Notes under the pieces: model-generated
Databases searched by the model: none
The model's input: only the letters and a program-made list of their open reading frames with translations
What the model was told of the DNA's origin: nothing
Part shown: piece after piece, positions 1 through 6,663 of the stretch
How positions within the stretch are numbered: the stretch's first letter is position 1
Layout of the letters: every line of letters begins with the position of its first letter
Position numbers and translations under genes: made by a program
NCBI GenBank assembly: GCA_902461995.1
Contig: CABQAA010000044.1
Coordinates: 1 to 10,979 of the forward strand
From: an uncultured Oscillospiraceae bacterium
GTDB taxonomy: Bacteria > Bacillota > Clostridia > Oscillospirales > Acutalibacteraceae
Reading direction: 5' to 3'
DNA: 10,979 nt

Positions 1-24
1 CCGACACGGCATGGGCGCGTTTGT

Positions 25-174
25 CTATTCATGGGACGGATAGAGCTTGCGTTCCCGGGTCCGGTCGATCAGGAAATCCAGGCTGGTTCCGAAATAATCG
101 GCCTATATCCCAGGGTATATTTTTCGGGGAGGTTCCGGAGAACTCCTTTTATAAGTTTGTTTCCTTAACTCCAT
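25..174 (-). pseudogene. Remnant of an XRE/Cro-type helix-turn-helix regulator
   Basis: On the minus strand the frame from an ATG at 174 reads MELRKQTYKRSSPEPPRKI, then YPGI, meets an in-frame TAG at 103-105, and continues without a frame change as ADYFGTSLDFLIDRTRER down to a second TAG at 25-27. The piece after the first stop has the form typical of the last helix of XRE-family HTH domains (ADYFGVSLDYLLGR-like), and PEPPRKI before it fits the usual 'EPs.e.L.kI' lead-in. The recognition-helix part (TQ.ELA...ISR) is absent: only about eight residues separate ELRK from PEPP, where roughly thirty are expected. I read it as an internally deleted repressor gene with a nonsense codon. The HTH resemblance is pattern recognition only, and the upstream half could be chance. 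Intact, it would bind DNA as a repressor. Confidence 0.45.
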
Positions 175-196
175 TAAATGAAGTTTCCATGATTGC

Positions 197-225
197 TTGA
201 CGCTTTTAACCGATTGTGATACTTT
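197..225 (+). promoter_or_regulatory. Candidate sigma-A promoter for the lipoprotein gene
   Basis: TTGACG at 197-202 matches five of six bases of the -35 consensus. Seventeen bases later is TACTTT (220-225), a weak -10. An alternative -10, GATACT at 218-223 preceded by TG, would make an extended -10 with a shorter 15-base spacer. Transcription would start near 230 and give a leader of about 60 bases before the ATG at 295. The promoter lies in the AT-rich patch of the window, which favours a promoter but also makes chance matches more likely. Confidence 0.4.
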
Positions 226-294
226 AAAGTTGAATTGTCCCATAAGGAAGCGGCAAAAATCAAATCTCCATATGTAAGGGGAACAGCCATATCG

Positions 295-810
295 ATGAAT
301 GGACAAAAGAATGGGAAAAATCGGCTTGTGTCGACTGGGTGCAGACGGTTATTTTGTAAAAGGCTCCTGTCCGGCGCGCTGATCGGCGGAACGCTGGCCT
401 CCCTCCTTTTTCTTGGGTGCGGATGCGGCGAGATCGTCGAACCCGATCTGCTCATTCTGTATAGCGTCCGATCCGGAGACGCCGAGATCAAATTCACCGA
501 CTTCGCGGGCCAGAAATGGCTGGCGCTGGTGCCTCGGTCGATCACCGAGACGGATGCAGCGGGGCAAACCGTCTCCGTCCAGCCGGACGGCCCTGTCCTT
601 CAGCAGCTGCGCCGTCTCCGCCTCACGGACGAAGCCGCCGTTTCCTCCGTCCCCGACGGCTGGCAGCGCAAAACCGAGCTGGTTTATGACAGTTGTACCT
701 TTTATTACTACTGGTATGAATTCGACATGGTTATACAATGTGGCGATGTCCTGCAGCGGCTGCGGATGGTTTCCCAGACCTCCAGTCCTACAGCGAGTCC
801 CGCATCCTAA
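295..810 (+). CDS. Predicted small lipoprotein, function unknown
   Basis: The product has 171 residues. It begins with a basic n-region (residues 1-23, many K/R), followed by a hydrophobic stretch at about 24-40 and a lipobox F39-L40-G41-C42, so export and lipid attachment at Cys42 are predicted. The mature part of about 130 residues is soluble, with an aromatic run FYYYWYEF at about 136-143, and I do not recognise a family. The ATG at 295 is the only good start in this frame. AAGGGGA at 276-282 is a possible ribosome site, though its 12-base spacing is long. A TTG at 235 would extend the frame but would bury the signal peptide. The last 20 or so residues (QTSSPTASPAS) look unlike the rest. 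A -1 shift near 748 would instead give an ending of the form FPDLQSYSESRILTL at 816-818, so a frameshift near the 3' end is possible. It is the only intact plus-strand gene and is probably transcribed alone. Confidence 0.6.
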   Translation: MNGQKNGKNRLVSTGCRRLFCKRLLSGALIGGTLASLLFLGCGCGEIVEPDLLILYSVRSGDAEIKFTDFAGQKWLALVPRSITETDAAGQTVSVQPDGPVLQQLRRLRLTDEAAVSSVPDGWQRKTELVYDSCTFYYYWYEFDMVIQCGDVLQRLRMVSQTSSPTASPAS

Positions 811-965
811 CGCTCTGAATAAGTCAACCCCTCCAGCTTCGCCGGAGGCATGAGACGTTCGGAAACCCCATTCTCTTGAATTACCAGCTCACCATCGTTC
901 GTTTTCGCCGGCCTTGAAGTCCTGCTCACGGCGTCCTCCGCCGGCGCTGATGCTTTTGTAACAGC

Positions 966-1006
966 AAAAGACGCCCTATCCGGAAATTCTGGACGGGGCG
1001 TCTTTT
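966..1006. terminator. Bidirectional factor-independent terminator
   Basis: AAAAGACGCCC (966-976) is perfectly complementary to GGGCGTCTTTT (996-1006), an 11-bp stem. The intervening bases form a further partly paired TCCGGAA/TTCTGGA stem. The flanking A and T runs are part of the stem, so on either strand a G+C-rich hairpin is followed by a short U run. That is the layout of a shared terminator between convergent genes: it would end the lipoprotein transcript on the plus strand and back up the gyrase operon on the minus strand. Confidence 0.75.
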
Positions 1007-1101
1007 CGGCTGCGGAAATTGAGGGGCGCTTCCCATCGTGCCGGATGAGCGTTCCAGCCGGCAAAGGGAGGAGAACCGCGGGCGGGATTTCGCCCTTCCG
1101 G

Positions 1102-1141
1102 AAAAACTCATCAGGCGCGCCGCTTTTTGCGGCGCGCCTGA
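1102..1141 (-). terminator. Strong terminator downstream of the gyrA operon
   Basis: A perfect 13-bp stem, TCAGGCGCGCCGC (1111-1123) with its complement at 1129-1141, encloses a five-base loop. On the minus strand the stem is followed after TGAG by five T (1106-1102) and then CC. This is a classic strong intrinsic terminator for minus-strand transcription and is the best candidate for the end of the gyrase transcript. It would leave a 3' untranslated region of about 260 bases after the gyrA stop. On the plus strand the downstream bases are not T-rich. Confidence 0.75.
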
Positions 1142-1353
1142 TTCATCCTGGGTTCGGACGAGCCCGTAAAGCTCCCCTCGTCATGTCGGCAAGGGTGCCG
1201 GACCGTCAAAATACCATGCCTAAAAGGCGGTCTCCCCGGTTGTCTCCATCGCGTCGACCGGTGTCGGCCGGCATCCGCGATGCAAGGAGGCTGCTGCGGT
1301 ATCTTGCCTCTTCAGTATAGAGTTCTCCGGTCACGGGCGGGTCATAGAATCGG

Positions 1354-1391
1354 CGAAGGCACCGTGTGGAAAACCCACCACGGCGCCTTCG
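1354..1391 (-). terminator. Hairpin directly after gyrA, possible terminator or mRNA 3' cap
   Basis: CGAAGGC (1354-1360) pairs with GCCTTCG (1385-1391), and inside it CCGTG/CACGG and TGG/CCA extend the stem with one bulged base around a small A/T loop. It begins seven bases after the gyrA stop codon. On the minus strand no T run follows, so as an intrinsic terminator it would be poor. It may instead block 3' exonucleases or give partial termination before the stronger hairpin at 1111-1141. Confidence 0.5.
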
Positions 1392-1397
1392 TGACAT

Positions 1398-3926
1398 TTA
1401 TGAATTGGATTCGGGTTCGGCAGCGGCGGTCTCCTCCGGCGTTTCCAGAGTCTCCCCCTGCGGCTCTGCAGGCTCTTCGGATTCCTCCGGTTCTTCCTCT
1501 TCATGAGGCGCACGGGCCAGGGAGACGATGCGGGAACCGTCCTCCACCCGCATCACGCGCACGCCCTTGGAGGGACGGCGGCAGAGACGGATTTCACTGA
1601 CCTGCATCCGGATGATAATGCCGTCGGAGGAAATCAGAATGATGTCGTCCTCCGGATCCACTACCTTGATGCCGGCCACATCACCATACTCCTCGGTATG
1701 GTAGTTGGTCAGGCCCTTACCTCCCCGGGACTGAATCCGGTAATCGGTCAGCTCGCTGAGGCGTCCGTATCCTGTTTCGGTGACGGTCAGGAGGAGACCG
1801 CCTTCCCGGCGGATGGACATGCCGATGACCTCGTCCCCCTCGTCGAGGGTGACGGCCTTGACCCCTCTGGCGGCGCGGCCGACCACACGGGCATCGTTTT
1901 CATCGAAACAGATCGCCATGCCGCGGCGGGTCGCCACAATCAGCTTCTGATAGCCGTCGGTCATCCGCACCCACGCCAGCTCGTCCCCCTCGTCGAGGTC
2001 GATGGCGATCAGGCCGCTTTTGCGGGCATTGGAATAGGCGTCGAGCCGGGTACGCTTGATGATACCGCGGCGGGTGACCATGCACAGGTACTGATCGCCG
2101 GTGAAGTCCGACACCCGAATCATAGCGGTAACCTTTTCCTCGGGAGCCAGCGGCAGGAGATTGACGAGATTCATCCCCTTGGACGTCCGGGCGCCTTCCG
2201 GCACCTCGTAACATTTCAGGCGGTAAACCCGGCCGGCCGAGGTAAAGAACATCACGAAATCGTGGCTGGAACAGAGGAACATGGTCTCGGTGACATCCTC
2301 ATCCCGGGTGGCCATGCCCATGATGCCACGGCCGCCCCGCCGCTGTGTCTTATAGACGTCGGCAGCCTGGCGCTTGATATAGCCCAGCCGGGTCAGGGTG
2401 AGGACGCATTCCTCGACCGGGATCAGATCCTCGATGTCCACTTCTCCGGACACCGCGGAGATTTCGGTCCGGCGCTCATCCCCGTATTTGTCCCGCATTT
2501 TGATGCATTCTTCCTTGACGATCGCGTAAATCTTCTGATCGTCGGCGAGAATTTCCTCCAAATTGGCGATGCGGGCATGCAGGGCGGCGAGTTCGTCTTC
2601 AATCTTCTGCCGTTCGAGACCGGAGAGACGGCCGAGCGTCATTTTTACGATGGCATCGGCCTGGACATCGTCAAAGCCGAAGCGCGCCATGAGGTTGGCC
2701 TTGGATTCCGGCACGTCCTTGGACGACCGGATGATGGATATCACTTCGTCGATGAAATCCACCGCGATCTTCAGCGCCTCGAAGATATGGGCGCGCTCCT
2801 TCGCACGGGCCAGCTCATAGAGGGTGCGGCGGGTGATGACCTCTTTCTGATATTTGATGTACTCCTCCAGCATCTGCTTTAAGGTCAAGATGCGGGGCAC
2901 CCCATTGACCAGGGCCAGCATAATGACGCCGAAGGTGGTCTGCATTTGGGTGAAGGCAAACAGCTGGTTGAGCACCACCTGGGGATTGGCGTCCCGTTTC
3001 AGATCGATGACGATCCGCATGCCTTCCCGGGAGGAATGGTCGACCACGTCGTGGATCCCTTCCACCCGCTTTTCGTCGGCCAGCTCAATGATAGATTTGA
3101 CCAGGTTGAGCTTATTGACCTGATACGGGATTTCGGTGATGACGATGCGGAAACGGTTGCCCACTTCCTCGATTTCGGTGCGGGCACGCACCACGACGCG
3201 GCCCCGTCCGGTGGCATAGGCGGCGCGGATCCCCGCGTAGCCCATGATGACGCCGCCGGTGGGAAAATCCGGACCTTTGATGTGATCCATCAGTTCCGGC
3301 AGTTCGGCAGCGGGATTGTCGATCAGCAGGCAGATCGCATCCACGACCTCGCACAGATTGTGGGGCGGAATATTGGTCGCCATACCGACCGCGATGCCGG
3401 TGGAGCCGTTGACCAGCAGATTCGGGAACCGGGAGGGCAGCACCACCGGCTCCTGGAGGCGGTCATCGTAGTTCGAGGTAAAATCCACCGTTTCCTTGTC
3501 GATATCCGCCAGCATGTCGAGAGACATTTTGCTCATCCGCGCCTCGGTATACCGATACGCAGCGGCGGGGTGTCCGTCAATGGATCCGAAGTTTCCGTGG
3601 CCGTCGACCAGCGGATAGCGCAGAGAGAAATCCTGCGCCATACGCACCATGGCGTCATATACCGAAGCGTCGCCGTGGGGATGATACCGCCCCAACACGG
3701 CACCCACGGTATCGGCGCACTTGCGGTACGCCTTGTCGGGGGTCAGGCTGTTCTCGTGCATGGTGTACAGAATCCGCCGATGGACGGGTTTGAGTCCATC
3801 CCGCACGTCAGGCAGGGCTCTGGCCACGATAACCGACATGGAATAATCGAGAAAACTCTTCTTCATTTCCTTTTCCAAGTCGACCGTAATCAGCTTGGAA
3901 AGAGGGGTGTTGGTTTGTTCCTCCAA
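1398..3926 (-). CDS. gyrA: DNA gyrase subunit A
   Basis: GyrA is the DNA-cleaving and wrapping subunit of the A2B2 gyrase, which introduces negative supercoils ahead of replication forks. The start chosen is a TTG at 3926, nine bases after AAAGGAG (3942-3936). A TTG three codons upstream (3935) abuts the ribosome site and is unlikely. The product has 842 residues. The breakage-reunion domain carries the HPHGDASVYD quinolone region and the catalytic tyrosine in RYTEAR (Tyr126). A coiled-coil tower region lies at about 360-480. The C-terminal wrapping domain begins near 505 and contains the GyrA box QRRGGRG (528-534), which marks gyrase rather than topoisomerase IV. A further SRGGKG repeat is near 733. 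The protein ends in a Glu/Pro-rich acidic tail from about 808. It is the last gene of the operon, 21 bases after the preceding membrane-protein gene. Confidence 0.97.
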   Translation of the reverse strand: MEEQTNTPLSKLITVDLEKEMKKSFLDYSMSVIVARALPDVRDGLKPVHRRILYTMHENSLTPDKAYRKCADTVGAVLGRYHPHGDASVYDAMVRMAQDFSLRYPLVDGHGNFGSIDGHPAAAYRYTEARMSKMSLDMLADIDKETVDFTSNYDDRLQEPVVLPSRFPNLLVNGSTGIAVGMATNIPPHNLCEVVDAICLLIDNPAAELPELMDHIKGPDFPTGGVIMGYAGIRAAYATGRGRVVVRARTEIEEVGNRFRIVITEIPYQVNKLNLVKSIIELADEKRVEGIHDVVDHSSREGMRIVIDLKRDANPQVVLNQLFAFTQMQTTFGVIMLALVNGVPRILTLKQMLEEYIKYQKEVITRRTLYELARAKERAHIFEALKIAVDFIDEVISIIRSSKDVPESKANLMARFGFDDVQADAIVKMTLGRLSGLERQKIEDELAALHARIANLEEILADDQKIYAIVKEECIKMRDKYGDERRTEISAVSGEVDIEDLIPVEECVLTLTRLGYIKRQAADVYKTQRRGGRGIMGMATRDEDVTETMFLCSSHDFVMFFTSAGRVYRLKCYEVPEGARTSKGMNLVNLLPLAPEEKVTAMIRVSDFTGDQYLCMVTRRGIIKRTRLDAYSNARKSGLIAIDLDEGDELAWVRMTDGYQKLIVATRRGMAICFDENDARVVGRAARGVKAVTLDEGDEVIGMSIRREGGLLLTVTETGYGRLSELTDYRIQSRGGKGLTNYHTEEYGDVAGIKVVDPEDDIILISSDGIIIRMQVSEIRLCRRPSKGVRVMRVEDGSRIVSLARAPHEEEEPEESEEPAEPQGETLETPEETAAAEPESNS

Positions 3927-3947
3927 GGGTGACAACTCCTTTCGCCG

Positions 3948-5489
3948 TTACAGGCCGAGCGCAGCCCGGAACTGTCCGGGCTGCTCCATCGCCGTTTCCG
4001 GGATGAAAAGCGAGGTATGGGGGCACAGCAGACGGACCCCGTCCCCTGCCGGGACCGGCCGTACACAGGCCCGGGTGATAAATCCGCACATGCCCTGCTG
4101 GTACAGCGCCACGCCGTCCCGGGTCAGGGCGACATACAGGTTTTCCTGCGCATCTCCGCGGGGGCTGTGCACCCCCAGGGTCAGGAACAAGGCGGCGATT
4201 ATGAAATACAGGGCGGCAAATCCAACGAAGAACACCGCCACATCGAGCAGCAGCCAGTTGGTCAGAATCGCATACTGCGCCGTCGCCGTCGCCATGAGCA
4301 GCAGCATCGGCAGGCCCACCGGCAGGGTCGACCAAAGCCGTTTCATCCGGTTTTGCCGTTCCTCCCGTTTGGAAAAGGGGACGGCCGCACGGGCCAGCAC
4401 CTCGTCGTCCGAGGCAAAATCCGGAATGGGCAGAGGTTCATACAAGCGGGGAATCAAGGGTGCCTTGATCCGGACCAGCCCAGCAGGCAGGCGCCGGCGC
4501 AGAAACGCACGGATCAGCCCGGCATCGTACGCCGTCAGATCCTGTCCCCTCAGGACAATCCGGCGGGTGCCCGCAAACAATGCGATGACATTGGTTGTCT
4601 CGATGTAGGCGGTCACCTCCGAAAACGGCAGAATACTGGTGCCGCGGGCGGTCACACATTCGATCCGGTTCGTATAAAACTCCAGCTTCTGTCCCTGTGC
4701 CGCAGACGGATCCGCCATTTGTGTGGCATATGCCATACGGTGGGTCCGCTCCTGTTTCGCCCGGCTCCAGACCAGTCCTCCGATCAGAGCGAGAACCGAT
4801 ACCAGGACGAGCAGGAAGGTGGCACCGACCACGGCGGTATTGCCGCCTGTCGCCGCATCGCCGATCGCCATCCAACCGAACAGCAGGATAAGGAGCACCA
4901 TCCCAACGAGCAGCGTAACCCCATGTCCAGCGGACAAATAAGCGATCTCCAGATACTCCGAAAGGGAAAGCGGACGGCCGCCCACCAGGATCCGCAGCCG
5001 GTCCGGGTCTTCGTTTTCTTCCGGTTCGGCGGGGATTTCCCAGGGGTTAGGCGGCATGCCGTATCCGGGCGGAACCGCTCCGTAGGGAGAGACAGGAGCC
5101 GTCCAAGCCGGGGGCTGTCCCACGGATGGCGGCGGATATCCGCCCCCCGGCCCATAGACCGGAGGCGGCATAGGCGCGCCATAGGCAGGGGGATAGGGCT
5201 GACCATAAGGCGGATACGCAGGCGGCACACCATAGGGTGTTCCCGGCATGGTCCCGTAAGGTGACGCCGGCGGCACGGTATACGGCACGCCGGGCGGGGT
5301 GCCGTAGGGCGACACCGGCGGCGTTGTTCCCGGCCGTTCGGCGGGTGCGGTGGGATCGGCGCCCAGCCAAGCCGGCGGCTGTTCGGCCGGTATGGGACCC
5401 GGCTGTGCCGGAGAATCTCCCTGTTCGGCCGGCGTATGGTTCACCTGCGGTTCCGGCGGCATGTCCGGAAAGCGGTCGTTTTCATCCAT
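3948..5489 (-). CDS. Two-module YcxB-like membrane protein with Pro/Tyr/Gly-rich N-terminal tail
   Basis: The product has 513 residues. Residues 5-150 are a low-complexity tail rich in Pro, Tyr and Gly with recurring SPYG and PPAW blocks, probably disordered. Then come two copies of the array module. Module 1 has the lead-in LSLSEYLEIAY, transmembrane helices at about 191-209 and 219-241, and a domain near 267-333 (KLEFYTNRIECVTARGTSIL...). A linker, LIPRLYEPLPIPD, leads to module 2, with helices at about 389-410 and 413-438 and a short domain ending in LFIPETAMEQPG. Both modules have lost the L-P-K-R motif of the sister proteins. The start is taken as the ATG at 5489, five bases after AAAGGGTGA. 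An upstream GTG at 5498 lies inside that ribosome site. The gene begins 28 bases after its neighbour and ends 21 bases before gyrA. No biochemical role is known. Membership of the YcxB-like family is inferred from layout and paralogy. Confidence 0.85.
   Translation of the reverse strand: MDENDRFPDMPPEPQVNHTPAEQGDSPAQPGPIPAEQPPAWLGADPTAPAERPGTTPPVSPYGTPPGVPYTVPPASPYGTMPGTPYGVPPAYPPYGQPYPPAYGAPMPPPVYGPGGGYPPPSVGQPPAWTAPVSPYGAVPPGYGMPPNPWEIPAEPEENEDPDRLRILVGGRPLSLSEYLEIAYLSAGHGVTLLVGMVLLILLFGWMAIGDAATGGNTAVVGATFLLVLVSVLALIGGLVWSRAKQERTHRMAYATQMADPSAAQGQKLEFYTNRIECVTARGTSILPFSEVTAYIETTNVIALFAGTRRIVLRGQDLTAYDAGLIRAFLRRRLPAGLVRIKAPLIPRLYEPLPIPDFASDDEVLARAAVPFSKREERQNRMKRLWSTLPVGLPMLLLMATATAQYAILTNWLLLDVAVFFVGFAALYFIIAALFLTLGVHSPRGDAQENLYVALTRDGVALYQQGMCGFITRACVRPVPAGDGVRLLCPHTSLFIPETAMEQPGQFRAALGL
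5049..5321 (-). repeat. Imperfect repeats coding the SPYG/Pro-rich tail
   Basis: Within the 5' part of the last membrane-protein gene, units encoding (P/A)SPYG recur. On the plus strand they read CCGTAGGGCGACACCGGCGG (about 5302), CCGTAAGGTGACGCCGGCGG (about 5255) and CCGTAGGGAGAGACAGGAGC (about 5080), with PYG, PPAYG and PGYG variants between. The units differ at third positions and spacing, so they are old protein-level repeats rather than a fresh tandem array. Length change by slippage between strains is plausible. Confidence 0.6.
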
Positions 5490-5517
5490 CTGGCTCACCC
5501 TTTCGTGAGAGAATGCG

Positions 5518-6663
5518 TCAGGATTTCGGTTTTTTGGGAGTCATGCGGGCGTCCACCAGCCGTTTGAGCTCCTCCAAATCCGCAATCGTGCGCTTTGGCA
5601 GGGTCACAGCCAGGGAATGGGTGTAAAAATCCACCCGGTCGGGTCTCTCCACAGCCCGGGAAATATCTTTCCAGGGGATGCGCAGCTCCTTTTCCCGGCC
5701 CGCAGCACCCCACAGAGTCAGTCCCGAGGGTGTCAGATCCACCGACAGGCGCAGGGCCTCCCCGCCCGACATCCGGATCACGGTATTCGCCCGGCTGCGG
5801 CTGGTGATGTATCCGATCAGGAACAGCCCCACCACCACCGCGAGAAAAACGAAGATGGCCGGAATTCCCAGGCACAAATCAAACGAGAGTGCCAGCAGAA
5901 AAGCGAAAAAGGCCAGATTCGGCAGGTTCTTCATATAGCCTTCCGCAGAGGAAGCCGTCATCAGGCGGACAAATTCTTTCGGTGTATACTCCACCCGGAT
6001 CGACAAATCCGCTTCCTCTTCCGGAACGGGAGATAAATCGGGAACCGGCAGGCGCTCGGCAGCCCCGGGAATCAGCCGCCCATAAAGTCTTTGCCTGGGT
6101 CCGGGCACCGTGGACAGGGCATACCGGCGCAGAAGCGAAGCATCGGCCTCTGTTAAACAGCGGGCCGGCAGCACGATGGAGCGGCCCTCCGCTCCGCCGA
6201 ACACCATCAGGTCCGGCGATTCGATGTAAAGGATACACTGGGCAAGCGGGATCTCGGTCGTGGATGAAGCCGTCGTTTTCCGGATAAACCCCGGCGAAAC
6301 GGTCACGATCCCCTCATACCGGTATCCCGTCATTAAGGTCTGGTCGTAGCCCCGCCCGGATTTTGCCCGCATCTGGCGAGGCATCATGACAAACAGATAG
6401 ATTTCCATCAACACGAGCAAAACCGCCATCAGCAGAAGGGAAATATCGAATCCGCCGCCGGTCCGGTAATCAAACACCAAAAACAGCACGCAAATGGTGA
6501 ACAGCACGGCTGTTGTGACGAGCTGAACCGTCCGCAACCGGAACGCCGGGGTACCCCGGGAGAGCAGTTCCTGAAACCGGATGTATTCCTCCCGGTTCAG
6601 ATCGGCCGGAAATGCCGCGGTACCGGCCTGTTCAGGCGCCGCCTGCGGATATCCCTCAGTCAT
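5518..6663 (-). CDS. Two-module YcxB-like membrane protein
   Basis: The product has 381 residues built from two fused modules. Module 1 has the lead-in LNREEYIRFQELL (22-34), transmembrane helices at about 45-64 and 73-94, and a cytoplasmic domain at about 115-182 closing with VLPARCLTEAD. The linker at about 197-210 contains LIPG and LPVPD. Module 2 has the lead-in YTPKEFVRLM (226-235), helices at about 247-265 and 267-286, and a domain at about 304-373 closing with TLPKRTIADLEEL. Basic residues before the first helix and after the second suggest that the domains face the cytoplasm. The ATG at 6663 overlaps the end of the previous gene (ATGACTGA), and AAGGGGTGA lies six to seven bases upstream, so translation is probably coupled. 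The linker is shared with the next gene, so the two are likely duplicates of one fused ancestor. Function unknown. Confidence 0.87.
   Translation of the reverse strand: MTEGYPQAAPEQAGTAAFPADLNREEYIRFQELLSRGTPAFRLRTVQLVTTAVLFTICVLFLVFDYRTGGGFDISLLLMAVLLVLMEIYLFVMMPRQMRAKSGRGYDQTLMTGYRYEGIVTVSPGFIRKTTASSTTEIPLAQCILYIESPDLMVFGGAEGRSIVLPARCLTEADASLLRRYALSTVPGPRQRLYGRLIPGAAERLPVPDLSPVPEEEADLSIRVEYTPKEFVRLMTASSAEGYMKNLPNLAFFAFLLALSFDLCLGIPAIFVFLAVVVGLFLIGYITSRSRANTVIRMSGGEALRLSVDLTPSGLTLWGAAGREKELRIPWKDISRAVERPDRVDFYTHSLAVTLPKRTIADLEELKRLVDARMTPKKPKS

Larger units (their letters stand above)
811..1397. other. Gene-free interval between lipoprotein gene and gyrA
   Basis: These 587 bases separate two convergent transcripts, the lipoprotein (plus) and the gyrase operon (minus). 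Open frames here are Arg/Pro-rich, lack ribosome sites and run through the hairpins, so I accept none. The strong structures are the inverted repeats at 966-1006, 1111-1141 and 1354-1391, listed separately. Weaker hairpins are at 830-848 (CCTCC/GGAGG), 1150-1165 (GGGTTC/GAGCCC) and 1187-1200 (CGGCA/TGCCG), and CATCGCG/CGCGATG pairs across about 1248-1281. No tRNA, rRNA or riboswitch was recognised. Confidence 0.6.

Noticed and set aside
128..150. Small hairpin GGAG/CTCC followed by TTTT on the plus strand
   Set aside because: Only about seven pairs with a bulge, in AT-rich sequence, and no plus-strand gene is visible upstream; too weak to call a terminator.
830..848. CCTCC-TTC-GGAGG hairpin after the lipoprotein gene
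   Set aside because: It has a mismatch and no T run; the 966-1006 hairpin is a much better terminator.
807..1064. An 85-codon minus-strand frame
   Set aside because: It crosses the bidirectional terminator at 966-1006 and has no family resemblance.
1045..1320. A 91-codon Arg/Pro-rich frame on the plus strand
   Set aside because: It runs straight through the 13-bp terminator stem and has no ribosome site.
1142..1320. tRNA, T-box or other known RNA in the region after gyrA
   Set aside because: GGGTTCGGAC and ATACCGCAG-like words occur, but no cloverleaf, acceptor end or conserved T-box layout could be built around them.
1503..3932. Long plus-strand frames (459 and 328 codons) antisense to gyrA
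   Set aside because: They mirror GyrA codons and lack starts, domains and sensible composition.
4017..5264. A 415-codon plus-strand frame
   Set aside because: Antisense to the two-module membrane protein and its Pro-rich repeats; composition is not protein-like.
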